From contig VINJ01000001.1 of NCBI GenBank assembly GCA_013376735.1, positions 930,001 through 994,000 of the forward strand: 64,000 bases of DNA. Reading direction: 5' to 3'. The notes below the pieces were generated by a model. It ran no database searches. It saw nothing but the letters and a program-made list of their open reading frames with translations, and was not told the origin of the DNA. Of this stretch, positions 28,447-36,563 are shown piece by piece (the stretch's first letter is position 1; each line of letters starts with the position of its first letter). The translations under genes were made by a program, and so were the position numbers. The stretch comes from a bacterium Scap17 (lineage in GTDB: Bacteria; Pseudomonadota; Gammaproteobacteria; Pseudomonadales; Halomonadaceae).

Positions 28447-29324
28447 GTCTCAAGTGCTGCCGCCGCCACGATGAAGCTGCCGCCGACCAGTGTCAGCCAG
28501 GTGGGCACTTCACCGAGAATCAACCACGCCAGCAGCACGCCGTAGACGGGTTGCAGGCAGCCGATCATGCCGACGGTCTTGGCCTTGAGGCCACCGAGGG
28601 CGAAGGTCATCAGCGCATGCGGCGCAGCCGTGAAGACGATGGCCAGCACCAGCATGGCGATCCCCGTCGAGGGGCTGGCATCCATGATCTCACCGGAGAC
28701 GAACGGCAGCGTCAGCACCACGACCCCCAGCGCCTGCAGGCTCATCGACAGCACTGGATTGAGATGGCTGAGACGGTAGCGCACCAGTAGATTGCGTGCC
28801 GCGAACAACAGGCCCGAGAACACGCCCCATAACACTCCCGCCAGGCTGTCGCCCTGCGCGCTGCTGTCGCCGCCGGGAACGAGCAGCCAGATGCCGATAC
28901 AGACCAGCCCCGCTGCCGCCAGGTCCTTCGCTTTCAGGCGCGTGCCTTCCACCCAGGGTTCCAGCAGCACGATGAAGACGGGATAGGTGAACAGCGCCAG
29001 CATGCCGGTGGCCACGGAAGACACCTGCATCGAGTGAAAGTAGCTCACTCAGTGCGCGGCCATCAGCGCGGCGGCGATGCCCAGCAAGGCCCAGTCGCGC
29101 CCACTCAGGCGCAGCGAGACATGCCACTTCAGGCGCGCCAGCCACAGCAGGAACAATCCTGCCAGCAGGCTGCGCCAGGTGGTGATGTCGAGCGCCGAGA
29201 GAGGCACGCCTTTCGAGAACAGCGCCGTACCGCCGAGCAGCGCGATGCCGAGATGAATCGACATCAGTGCCTGGGGCTGGTTGGCGGGAGGGGCAGCAGG
29301 GCCGGGCATGAGGTTCCTCGTCAT
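28431..29324 (-). pseudogene. EamA/DMT-type permease interrupted by an in-frame TGA
   Basis: Both halves lie in one frame. The upstream 91 codons contain the start of an EamA domain (LGIALLGGTALFSKGVPLSALDITTWRSLLA) and end ...LMAAH. TGA at 29051-29049 is followed at once by VSYFHSMQVSSVATGMLALFTYPVFIVLLEP and a full second EamA repeat. The conserved DMT motif here is HW, so the stop looks like a TGG-to-TGA change (one transition). Restored, the protein would have 297 residues, normal for the family. A GTG restart at 29048 is possible but would lack the first helices. It is either a recent nonsense mutation or a sequencing error. Confidence 0.85.
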
Positions 29325-29392
29325 CAGGGGGGGAGTGATAAAGCCGCCATCCCAGGCGGCTCATCGGTTTACCGCGTTATCACGGCAACGTT

Positions 29393-29450
29393 ATCGCGAC
29401 GGCCTGAGCGGCGGCAGTCTGATCGCGACAGCCTAGAGCGGCAGCCAGAC
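29393..29450. repeat. Imperfect ~29-bp tandem duplication
   Basis: ATCGCGACGGCCTGAGCGG... is repeated as ATCGCGACAGCCTAGAGCGG... from 29422. The second copy runs across the stop codon of the DedA-PAP2 gene. A shorter half-unit (TTATCACGGCAACG) precedes. Confidence 0.55.
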
Positions 29451-30905
29451 GAAGCGTGCCGCCAACAGCAGCAGGCTCGCCATGCTCAACCACAGCAGCG
29501 GGGCTGGCGATTCCAGGGGTGCCGAGGGCTGGCGCACGAAGGCGGGATAGCTGATGCGCACCAGCGCACAGACCAGCAGGCCCAGGCAGGCACCGCCCAG
29601 CACATCGCTGAGGTAATGGACCCCAAGCGTGATGCGTGACAGGCCGACGAGCGTACAGGCGGCGATGGCTGCCCAGTAGATCCAGCGACGTCGCGAGGAG
29701 GGCTGGCGCTCGGCGATGAAGGCGGCGGCCAGCCCGAACACCGCCACGCTGCCGGCGGCATGGGCGCTGGGAAACGACATCGACCCTTCCAGGAAGGCGG
29801 GGGTATCCGGACGCGGGCGCTGGATCAGGTGCTTGAGCACGGTATTGGCGCTGGCGATGCCCAGCCAGGCGGCCGTCAGATGCAACCACACCGCGTGGCG
29901 ACCCTTGAGCAGCAGCCACACCAGCCATGGAGCCACGAGCGCCGCCAGGCCGGTACCATCGGCGAGGCGAGACAGCCCGAGGCTTGCCTCGCGCAGCCAG
30001 TCCTGGGGCAACAGTGAGGAGAGGCTAGCGGCCAGCGAGGCGGCCACGCGGTCGATCCACCACGGCTCGGGATGGGCCAGCACCGCCAGACTCATTGCGG
30101 GCACGCTGATCACCGCGAAGATCAGCAGTGCCATCGAGGCGAGCGGGAATTCGCCCTCGGGGTCGGGATGGCGCAGCTGCCACCACAGACGCCGCCCGGA
30201 GGGGCTGCGACGCATGCGACGCGCCAGCCAATGATAGAGGCGGCCCTCACGGCCCAGCTGGCGGCGCAGGAAGGAGAAGGCGAAGGCACAGGCGATCAGG
30301 CCGCTGGCCAGGCCGACCAGCAGACCATCGGCCCCTTCCGGCAGGGTGAACAGTGACTGCCAGGTCTGGCCCAGCAGATAGCCCGGCAGCAGGTAGGCCG
30401 GTGCCCAGGCCAGTGCCGAGAGGCCATTGACCAGGAAGAAGCGCGCCGGCGGCATGTCGAGCATGCCGGCGACCAGCGGGATGATCGGGCGCACCGGGCC
30501 GACGAAGCGCCCGAAGGCGATCGACCAGCTGCCGTGGCGATGAAAGAACTGCTGACCATGCTCGATCCACTCGGGATGTCGCGAGAAGGGCCAGCGGCCG
30601 GGCAGTTGATCGCGATAGCGGATGCCCAGCCAGAAGCTCACGCCATCGCCGATGATGGCGCCCAGCGCACCGACAGCCAGCAATATCGGCAGAGAGAGTT
30701 CGAGGTGGCCGGCCAGTGAGGCGCCGGCGGTGAGAATGACCACGCCCGGCACCAGCAGGCCGATGATGGCGAGCGATTCAAGCAGTGAGACCAGGCCGAT
30801 GACGGCGACAAGGGCTGCCGGGTGATCGCTCAGCGTGGTCATCAGGATATCGATCATCACACTGGGGTTCAGCCAATGCAGCAGTGACGCAAGGGTGTCG
30901 CTCAT
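29433..30905 (-). CDS. DedA-PAP2 fusion membrane protein
   Basis: 490 residues. The N-terminal DedA/VTT domain (about 30-215) has Glu43 in SLLESLA, FGRFVGPVRPIIPLVAG (131 on) and the family GLSALAW. These proteins belong to the superfamily that flips undecaprenyl phosphate or phospholipids. The C-terminal PAP2 phosphatase (about 255-470) has KHLIQRPRP (358-366), SFPSAHAAGS (PSAH 379-382; the usual Gly is Ala) and SRITLGVHYLSD (His430, Asp434). The fusion suggests transport coupled to dephosphorylation of a lipid pyrophosphate; this is inference. It overlaps the next upstream gene by four nt, forming an operon with two GGDEF-like membrane proteins. Confidence 0.88.
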   Translation of the reverse strand: MSDTLASLLHWLNPSVMIDILMTTLSDHPAALVAVIGLVSLLESLAIIGLLVPGVVILTAGASLAGHLELSLPILLAVGALGAIIGDGVSFWLGIRYRDQLPGRWPFSRHPEWIEHGQQFFHRHGSWSIAFGRFVGPVRPIIPLVAGMLDMPPARFFLVNGLSALAWAPAYLLPGYLLGQTWQSLFTLPEGADGLLVGLASGLIACAFAFSFLRRQLGREGRLYHWLARRMRRSPSGRRLWWQLRHPDPEGEFPLASMALLIFAVISVPAMSLAVLAHPEPWWIDRVAASLAASLSSLLPQDWLREASLGLSRLADGTGLAALVAPWLVWLLLKGRHAVWLHLTAAWLGIASANTVLKHLIQRPRPDTPAFLEGSMSFPSAHAAGSVAVFGLAAAFIAERQPSSRRRWIYWAAIAACTLVGLSRITLGVHYLSDVLGGACLGLLVCALVRISYPAFVRQPSAPLESPAPLLWLSMASLLLLAARFVWLPL

Positions 30906-31861
30906 TCATTGAGATCCATCAGGGCAAGCTGGCTGGCCAGCAGGCGTTGCTCGAGTTTCTGGGTGGTGTCATCGGCCTTGTACGTCACCAGGCGCGCGCG
31001 GGCAATGATGGAGCCGGTTTCCGGCTGCGTGGCCGCTGCCAGCGCCGCGGTCAGGCGCTCGCGCATGATCAGTGCTCCCGCCTCGCCGGTATTGGGCAGC
31101 ATCAGCCAGAAGGAGGACTTGTCGCTGCGGCACAGCAGGTCGCCCTGGCGCGAGACCTCCTGCATCACGTTGCAGGCCATCGCCAGGCATTCGACGCGCC
31201 TGTCCTCGCCGAACTGCTCGCCGAGCATGTCCAGTTGCGGCAGATAGACGACCAGAATGCTGAACGGTTGGTCCAGCGCCCGCGCACGCGCCGCCTCACT
31301 GACTAGGCGTTGCTGGCCGGTGCGGGCGTTGAAGGCGTTGCACTCGGTTTCCTCGCTGGCGGTCAGGCTCATGATCCCCGCCTGCAGGCTGTTGATGACG
31401 AACGGCTGGCTGGCCACCAGCAGCAGACACAGGTAACGCAGTATCTCGCCGAAGTTGTCTTCCTGCTGACCCAATAGCCATAGCCACAGCGGTGCCAGCA
31501 CAAGATTGAGCAACATCGCCGGTGCCAGGGGCAGCAGCAGCAGCGTCAGCACGCTGGGCAGCCCCAGCCACAGCGACATGCCCGGATAGGTGCCCGGCGC
31601 CTCGAGTGCCAGCATCAGATAGCTGGCGATCAGCGTCAGGTAGGAAGGCAGCGGCTGCTCATCATCGAGGTGATTGAGGCCGGCGGCAATCGCCATCAGC
31701 ATGGTGGCCAGCACCGGCGTCAGGATATGATCGAAATCGCCCACCAGGTAGCGCCACAGGGCGTAGGTGGCGATCACCGCGGCGGCCAGCAGCATGATCA
31801 GTGTCTTGCGATTGGCGAGTTCCCGACGCTCGCTGTGCGCCAGATTGTGTAGAGGAGACAT
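30902..31861 (-). CDS. Membrane protein with degenerate GGDEF domain, inhibitory site retained
   Basis: 319 residues. Five or six hydrophobic segments (about 20-160) are followed by a cytoplasmic domain (about 172-315) that follows the GGDEF pattern: FNARTGQQRL in place of LTxLxNRR, FSILVVYLPQLDMLGEQFG in place of the metal/substrate strand, and LLCRSDKSSFWLMLPNTG in place of RYGGDEFxxLLP. The signature reads DKSSF (247-251), so cyclase activity is very unlikely. RQGD (238-241) lies exactly five residues before it, the canonical RxxD inhibitory site for c-di-GMP. Start ATG overlaps the upstream gene's stop by one nt (TGATG). The family call rests on pattern reading. Confidence 0.65.
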   Translation of the reverse strand: MSPLHNLAHSERRELANRKTLIMLLAAAVIATYALWRYLVGDFDHILTPVLATMLMAIAAGLNHLDDEQPLPSYLTLIASYLMLALEAPGTYPGMSLWLGLPSVLTLLLLPLAPAMLLNLVLAPLWLWLLGQQEDNFGEILRYLCLLLVASQPFVINSLQAGIMSLTASEETECNAFNARTGQQRLVSEAARARALDQPFSILVVYLPQLDMLGEQFGEDRRVECLAMACNVMQEVSRQGDLLCRSDKSSFWLMLPNTGEAGALIMRERLTAALAAATQPETGSIIARARLVTYKADDTTQKLEQRLLASQLALMDLNE

Positions 31862-32877
31862 CAGTGATCATTCCCCCGCGATGGTGCCGCGGCGACCTTG
31901 TCTGCCGCGCTGGCCGGTTTCAGGGTGTCTCGTCCGTCGTCTGACCGGGCTTCGTCTGAAAAAGCATCAGCATCGGCAGGCTTGCGAGGCAGAGGCGGCA
32001 GCAGGGTGATCGGATGAGGTTCATCGCTCAGGTGGGCACTGAGGCGCTTGAGGTCCAGCGCGCCGGGATCACTGTCGTTGAGAGGCTGTACACGGGCGCG
32101 GACCGGCATCGCGAGATGCTCGATCAACTGGCGACGACGCAGGCTGGCCATGCGCTCGCCGCGGGTGACCAGCAAGACGGCCAGTGCCCCGTCATCGAGC
32201 TGGTAGCGGGTTTCATGCGGCAATGCGGCGCTGTCGAGGGTGTTCATCAGGCGACGGTTGGCCAGGCGGCCGGTCTTGACCGGTGCGAGCAGGATCAATT
32301 CGATATGGATTTCCTCGCGATCGGCACGGGCAATTTCCCGAGGCAGGTCTCGCATCAGCTGGTACTGTGACCAGATCGCGCGGCTGGAATCACGCCGACC
32401 ACGACGCTCCAGCTGCATCCAGACCTGCTGCTGGCGTCGCCCACCGATGGCACCGAGCGCCATCAGGGTCGCGGTGATACCGATGCCTAGGCTCAGCCAG
32501 TCGCTGCCCAGCTGGCTGAGCGCCAGCCAGGTGGTGACCAGTCCGATCAGTGCGCAGGCCGGTGCCAGCCAGCGTGGGCGCGGATAAAGCAGCAGGACGG
32601 CAAAGCCCCACAGCCACATCAGGTGCTGTTGCGGGGCCAGCAGCACCAGTGCACTCATGATCAGCGCGACGCTGAGCATCACCAGCGTACGGAACCAGCG
32701 CAGGGTGAACAGCTCGTGGGCGAGAGAGACCACCAGCAACATCGTGCCGCCCACCGCCAGCAACAGGGCAGTGAGCGTCAGGCCGATACTGATCTGTCGT
32801 GCCGCTTCCAGCAGCAGCAATACAGAGCCGAGCAGACAGACGAACTGACTGAGACGGACTTTGAACTTGATCTCCAT
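31861..32877 (-). CDS. Membrane protein with divergent GGDEF-like domain
   Basis: 338 residues and first gene of the leftward operon. Hydrophobic segments (about 8-145) include VCLLGSVLLLLEAA, LTALLLAVGGTMLLVV, LVMLSVALIMSALVLL and GIGITATLMALGAIGG. A cytoplasmic region (170-260) ends in RYQLDDGALAVLLV (224-237), which aligns by eye with RYGGDEFAVLL. The signature acidic pair is displaced and no RxxD site is seen. A disordered, charged tail of about 60 residues follows. It looks like a paralog of the next gene. I cannot assign a function; signal sensing through a pseudo-GGDEF domain is a hypothesis. Confidence 0.6.
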   Translation of the reverse strand: MEIKFKVRLSQFVCLLGSVLLLLEAARQISIGLTLTALLLAVGGTMLLVVSLAHELFTLRWFRTLVMLSVALIMSALVLLAPQQHLMWLWGFAVLLLYPRPRWLAPACALIGLVTTWLALSQLGSDWLSLGIGITATLMALGAIGGRRQQQVWMQLERRGRRDSSRAIWSQYQLMRDLPREIARADREEIHIELILLAPVKTGRLANRRLMNTLDSAALPHETRYQLDDGALAVLLVTRGERMASLRRRQLIEHLAMPVRARVQPLNDSDPGALDLKRLSAHLSDEPHPITLLPPLPRKPADADAFSDEARSDDGRDTLKPASAADKVAAAPSRGNDH

Positions 32878-33187
32878 GGTGACTTATATTGGCACCTTTG
32901 CCGTGGATGGCGCGAAATCGGCCGAATTCCCTGGCCGAACGGTCTGTGACGTGGGCATTGCCTGCACGTTTGCAGGATGCGACGGTGCTCCGATCATGCA
33001 ACGTCGTCTGCAATAATGGCAGCATACCCCAAACGGCGAGTGACAAAAGTGTCTACGCCTCTCGGGTCTTCACATAAGACCTTCACATCAGGTCTTCACG
33101 TCAGGGCTTCTCTGGGGAATGCCCTCGCGAGGCTCGGACGATGATGAAATGAGTGCGTGGACACTGACAACCAGCGAGATTAGGCAC
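32878..33187. other. 310-bp divergent spacer, GGDEF-like operon / proA
   Basis: Contains no gene. It must hold promoters for both directions. The proA-proximal half carries a 13-bp tandem array at 33065-33109. Confidence 0.5.
33065..33109. repeat. 13-bp tandem array upstream of proA
   Basis: GGTCTTCACATAA, GACCTTCACATCA, GGTCTTCACGTCA and a partial GGGCTTC follow each other without gaps. Confidence 0.7.
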
Positions 33188-34471
33188 ATGAGTGAGCAGG
33201 GCAAGCACGACACCACGGACGTCGTGGCGTACATGAATCGTCTGGGGCACGCAGCGCGCGCGGCAAGCGTCGTGATGCGTCGCGTCGACAGCGGCATCAA
33301 GAATCGTGCTCTGCAGACCATGGCGCGTCTGATCGATGAGCGTCGCGAGGCACTGGCAGAGGCCAATGCCGAGGACCTGACGCGTGCACGCGCCAATGGG
33401 CTCTCGGAGGCGATGGTCGATCGTCTCGCGCTGACGCCTGCGCGTATCGACGCCATGATCGAAGGGCTCGAGCAGGTCGCGGCGCTGCCGGACCCGGTCG
33501 GCGAGGTCGATGGTCTGCGCTCGCGTCCGAGCGGCATTCAGGTCGGCCACATGCGCGTGCCGCTGGGCGTGATCGGCATCATCTTCGAGTCACGCCCCAA
33601 CGTGACCATCGAGGCGGCCAGCCTGTGCCTGAAGTCCGGCAATGCCTGCATTCTGCGCGGTGGCTCCGAGGCCGCGTCCAGCAACCGTGCGTTGAGCGAG
33701 ATCATCAGCGAGGCGTTGGTGCTCTCCGAGCTGCCGGCCACGGCAGTGCAGGTCGTCGCCACCACGGACCGAGCCGCGGTCGGCGAGCTGATCGCGATGC
33801 CGGAATTCGTCGATGTGATCATCCCGCGTGGTGGCAAGAGCCTCATCTCGCGTATCTCGCGTGATGCGCGCGTGCCGGTCATCAAGCACCTCGATGGCAT
33901 CTGCCACGTCTATATCGATGCCACGGCTGACCTGGCGATGGCGGTCCGGATCGCCGAGAACGCCAAGACCCATCGCTACGGCACCTGCAACACCATGGAG
34001 ACCCTGCTGGTCGATGCGCCGGTTGCCGCCGAGGTCCTGCCGCGTATTGCCGAGCGTCTGGCGGTACATGAGGTCGAGATTCGCGGTTGCGAGCGTACCT
34101 GTGAAGTGCTGCCGCAGGCCATGGTTGCCAGTGCAGAAGACTGGGACACCGAATATCTCGCGCCGATTCTGGCGATTCGCGTCGTGGAAGGCGTCGATGA
34201 GGCGATGTCGCATATCGAGCGTCACAGCTCCGGGCACACCGAGGCCATCATCACCGAGAACTATGCGCTGGCGCGCCGCTTCATGGCGGAGGTCGATTCC
34301 AGCTCGGTGATGGTCAACGCCTCCACCCGCTTCGCCGATGGCTTCGAATATGGCCTGGGTGCCGAGATCGGCATCTCCACCGACAAGCTGCATGCGCGTG
34401 GCCCGGTCGGGCTTGAGGGCCTGACGACCCGCAAGTACATCGTGTTCGGTGATGGGCAGATTCGCCAGTGA
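33188..34471 (+). CDS. proA: Gamma-glutamyl phosphate reductase
   Basis: Second step of proline synthesis: NADPH reduction of glutamyl phosphate to glutamate semialdehyde. Aldehyde-dehydrogenase-like, 427 residues. [26 protein letters not shown] (in part), [29 protein letters not shown] and the catalytic-Cys region [14 protein letters not shown] are present. I chose ATG 33188 ([13 protein letters not shown]) because the core begins shortly after; an ATG at 33149 is in frame but not better supported. The stop overlaps the GTG start of the nadD frame by four nt. proB is not in the window. Confidence 0.96.
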   Translation: MSEQGKHDTTDVVAYMNRLGHAARAASVVMRRVDSGIKNRALQTMARLIDERREALAEANAEDLTRARANGLSEAMVDRLALTPARIDAMIEGLEQVAALPDPVGEVDGLRSRPSGIQVGHMRVPLGVIGIIFESRPNVTIEAASLCLKSGNACILRGGSEAASSNRALSEIISEALVLSELPATAVQVVATTDRAAVGELIAMPEFVDVIIPRGGKSLISRISRDARVPVIKHLDGICHVYIDATADLAMAVRIAENAKTHRYGTCNTMETLLVDAPVAAEVLPRIAERLAVHEVEIRGCERTCEVLPQAMVASAEDWDTEYLAPILAIRVVEGVDEAMSHIERHSSGHTEAIITENYALARRFMAEVDSSSVMVNASTRFADGFEYGLGAEIGISTDKLHARGPVGLEGLTTRKYIVFGDGQIRQ

Positions 34472-35346
34472 AGGATCAGGTCTCACCCGACGAGGATCAG
34501 GCCGTGCCCGCGCAGACCTTGACGAACGAGAAGGCCCTGTCGCCCGAGGCGCTGGAGGACACTCAGCGCCCCTTGAATGCCGATGGTCTCGCGCAGGAGC
34601 GTGAGGCCGTGCATCACGGCGCCGAGTCGGCACATGATTCGCGCTTAAGGACTGACACGGCAGCGGAGCCGAGTTTCGAGGGCTGCCTCGGCCCGGTACC
34701 GCGTGTCGCCATGCTCGGTGGTACCTTCGATCCCATCCATCACGGCCATCTGCGCAGTGCCATCGAGCTGCGCGAAGCGCTGGGGCTGGATCATGTGCTG
34801 CTGGTGCCTTCGCATCAGCCGCCGCATCGCGCCGCGCCCGGCGTCAGCAGTGACCAGCGGCTGGCGATGCTGGAAGCCGCGATAGAGGCAGAGCCGGGCC
34901 TCAAGGCCGATGGGCGTGAGCTGCTGCGCGATGGGCCTTCCTACAGTGCCGACACCTTGGCCAGTCTGCGCGCCGAATACGGCCCGCAGGCGCGGCTGGT
35001 GATGGCCATCGGCCATGACGCCTTCCTCAAGCTCGGGGAGTGGCATGCCGCCGATCGTCTGTTCGATGACGCCCATGTGGTGGTGATCGAGCGACCGGAC
35101 CATGATGCACCGCTGCCCCGGGCGCTCGAAGCGTTGATCCAGGGGCGCGAGGTCGACTCGGTGGCGGCCTTGATGGCGCGCCCGGGTGGCCACCTGTTGC
35201 GCCTGTCGCTGCCGACACGCATGGCCATCAGCGCCACCTTCGTGCGTGAGCGTCTCGCGCTGGGCGACAGCGTGCGCTACCTGCTGCCGGAAGCGGTGAT
35301 CCGTCATATCGAGGCGCATGGCCTCTACTGTCCGTCATCGACCTGA
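34468..35346 (+). CDS. nadD: Nicotinate-nucleotide adenylyltransferase with N-terminal extension
   Basis: Adenylates nicotinate mononucleotide in NAD synthesis. The core begins [21 protein letters not shown], with the nucleotidyltransferase HxGH motif, and ends with the [10 protein letters not shown] (SSTxIR-like) motif and YIEAHGLY-type end. The full frame from the GTG overlapping proA has 292 residues, about 80 more than usual. The extra part is acidic, low-complexity and unlike the family. A second GTG at 34609 with AGGAG nine nt upstream would give 245 residues. The function is firm; the start is not. Order proA-nadD-rsfS-rlmH-mrdA is conserved in gammaproteobacteria. Confidence 0.9.
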   Translation: MKDQVSPDEDQAVPAQTLTNEKALSPEALEDTQRPLNADGLAQEREAVHHGAESAHDSRLRTDTAAEPSFEGCLGPVPRVAMLGGTFDPIHHGHLRSAIELREALGLDHVLLVPSHQPPHRAAPGVSSDQRLAMLEAAIEAEPGLKADGRELLRDGPSYSADTLASLRAEYGPQARLVMAIGHDAFLKLGEWHAADRLFDDAHVVVIERPDHDAPLPRALEALIQGREVDSVAALMARPGGHLLRLSLPTRMAISATFVRERLALGDSVRYLLPEAVIRHIEAHGLYCPSST

Positions 35347-35548
35347 GCCCGAGCCCACTATCGAGCCGAGCGTTGTGGCTCTGAACGTCCTGTCGCGTGC
35401 GAGCGTGGCATCATGAGAGGGGCGTCACTGCCGCGATCCCGCATCGCCGTGCGTGGCGCTCCTTTGGCGAGTAAATCACGATGCCCATAGGCGCGCGCAT
35501 CGCCAACGGGTAGAATGCGCCCCCTGCCGAACAAACTCCCGAGGAATC

Positions 35549-35908
35549 ATGCAGACCGAAGCTCTTAAAAACCTGGTTGTCGACGCCCTTGAAGAACTCA
35601 AGGCCCAGGAAATCAGCGAGATCAATGTCTCCAAGCTGACCAGCGTCACCGATGTGATGGTGATCGCGACCGGTACGTCCAGCCGTCATATCTCCGCGCT
35701 GGCCAACAACGTGCAGGTCACCGTGAAAGAAGCCGGCGTCAAGCCGCTGGGCTGTGAAGGCGAAAACGGCTCCGACTGGGTGCTGCTGGATCTGGGCGAT
35801 GTCGTCGTCCACGTCATGCTGGCCGAAACCCGTGCCCTGTACGACCTCGAGCGCCTGTGGAGCGATCTGCCCCGCGAGACGCGTGAAGAGTACGAGCAGA
35901 GCCATTGA
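35549..35908 (+). CDS. rsfS: Ribosomal silencing factor RsfS
   Basis: 119-residue protein that binds ribosomal protein L14 and blocks subunit joining during starvation. [43 protein letters not shown], and [17 protein letters not shown] are clear family segments. ATG 35549 has GAGGAA upstream. Roughly 200 bp separate it from nadD, so it may have its own promoter; rlmH follows after 145 bp. Confidence 0.96.
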   Translation: MQTEALKNLVVDALEELKAQEISEINVSKLTSVTDVMVIATGTSSRHISALANNVQVTVKEAGVKPLGCEGENGSDWVLLDLGDVVVHVMLAETRALYDLERLWSDLPRETREEYEQSH

Positions 35909-36053
35909 TCCTGCCAGCCTGACCCGACGGGTTGCTCGTCGGGGCATGCCAACCGCTCGTTACGTCCTTGCCGGTCGCGATGTCGCGGGCAGGGAGTATC
36001 CGATGGAAGGACCGCGGGCTTGCCCGGCGTTCTGACACAGCACGGGACAGGAC

Positions 36054-36521
36054 ATGAAGATCCGAGTTTTGGCGGTCGGGCAGAAGATGCCGGACTGGGT
36101 GGAGAAGGGTAGCCGGGAATATCTCAAGCGCATGCCGCGGGATTTTTCGCTTGAGTTCATCGAACTGGCGCCCGGCAATCGCGGCAAGAATGCGGATATT
36201 GCCCGTGCCATGGCCAGTGAAGGCGACCGGATGCTTGAAAAACTCAAGGGAAATGAACATGTTGTCGCCCTTGATGTCCTAGGTAAGGCTTGGAGTACCG
36301 AGCAGCTTGCCCAGCATGCCGATGATTGGCGGCTGGGAGGGCGAGACGTGGCCATCCTCATCGGTGGCCCGGATGGGCTCGACCCACGTCTGCTGGCACG
36401 TGCCGATCAGCGCTGGTCGCTCTCGGCACTGACGCTGCCGCACCCCTTGGTGCGCATCGTGCTGGCGGAACAGCTTTACCGCGCCTGGACATTGCTGGTC
36501 GGGCACCCCTATCACCGGTAA
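36054..36521 (+). CDS. rlmH: 23S rRNA pseudouridine-1915 N3-methyltransferase
   Basis: 155-residue SPOUT methyltransferase acting on Psi1915 in helix 69 of assembled 70S ribosomes. [33 protein letters not shown], the knot motif [10 protein letters not shown] and the C-terminal [14 protein letters not shown]...HPYHR are diagnostic. Length equals E. coli RlmH. It lies 42 bp upstream of mrdA. Confidence 0.97.
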   Translation: MKIRVLAVGQKMPDWVEKGSREYLKRMPRDFSLEFIELAPGNRGKNADIARAMASEGDRMLEKLKGNEHVVALDVLGKAWSTEQLAQHADDWRLGGRDVAILIGGPDGLDPRLLARADQRWSLSALTLPHPLVRIVLAEQLYRAWTLLVGHPYHR

Positions 36522-36563
36522 GCGCCTGCCGCTTGCGACACGACACTGGTTGCGAGACCCGCC

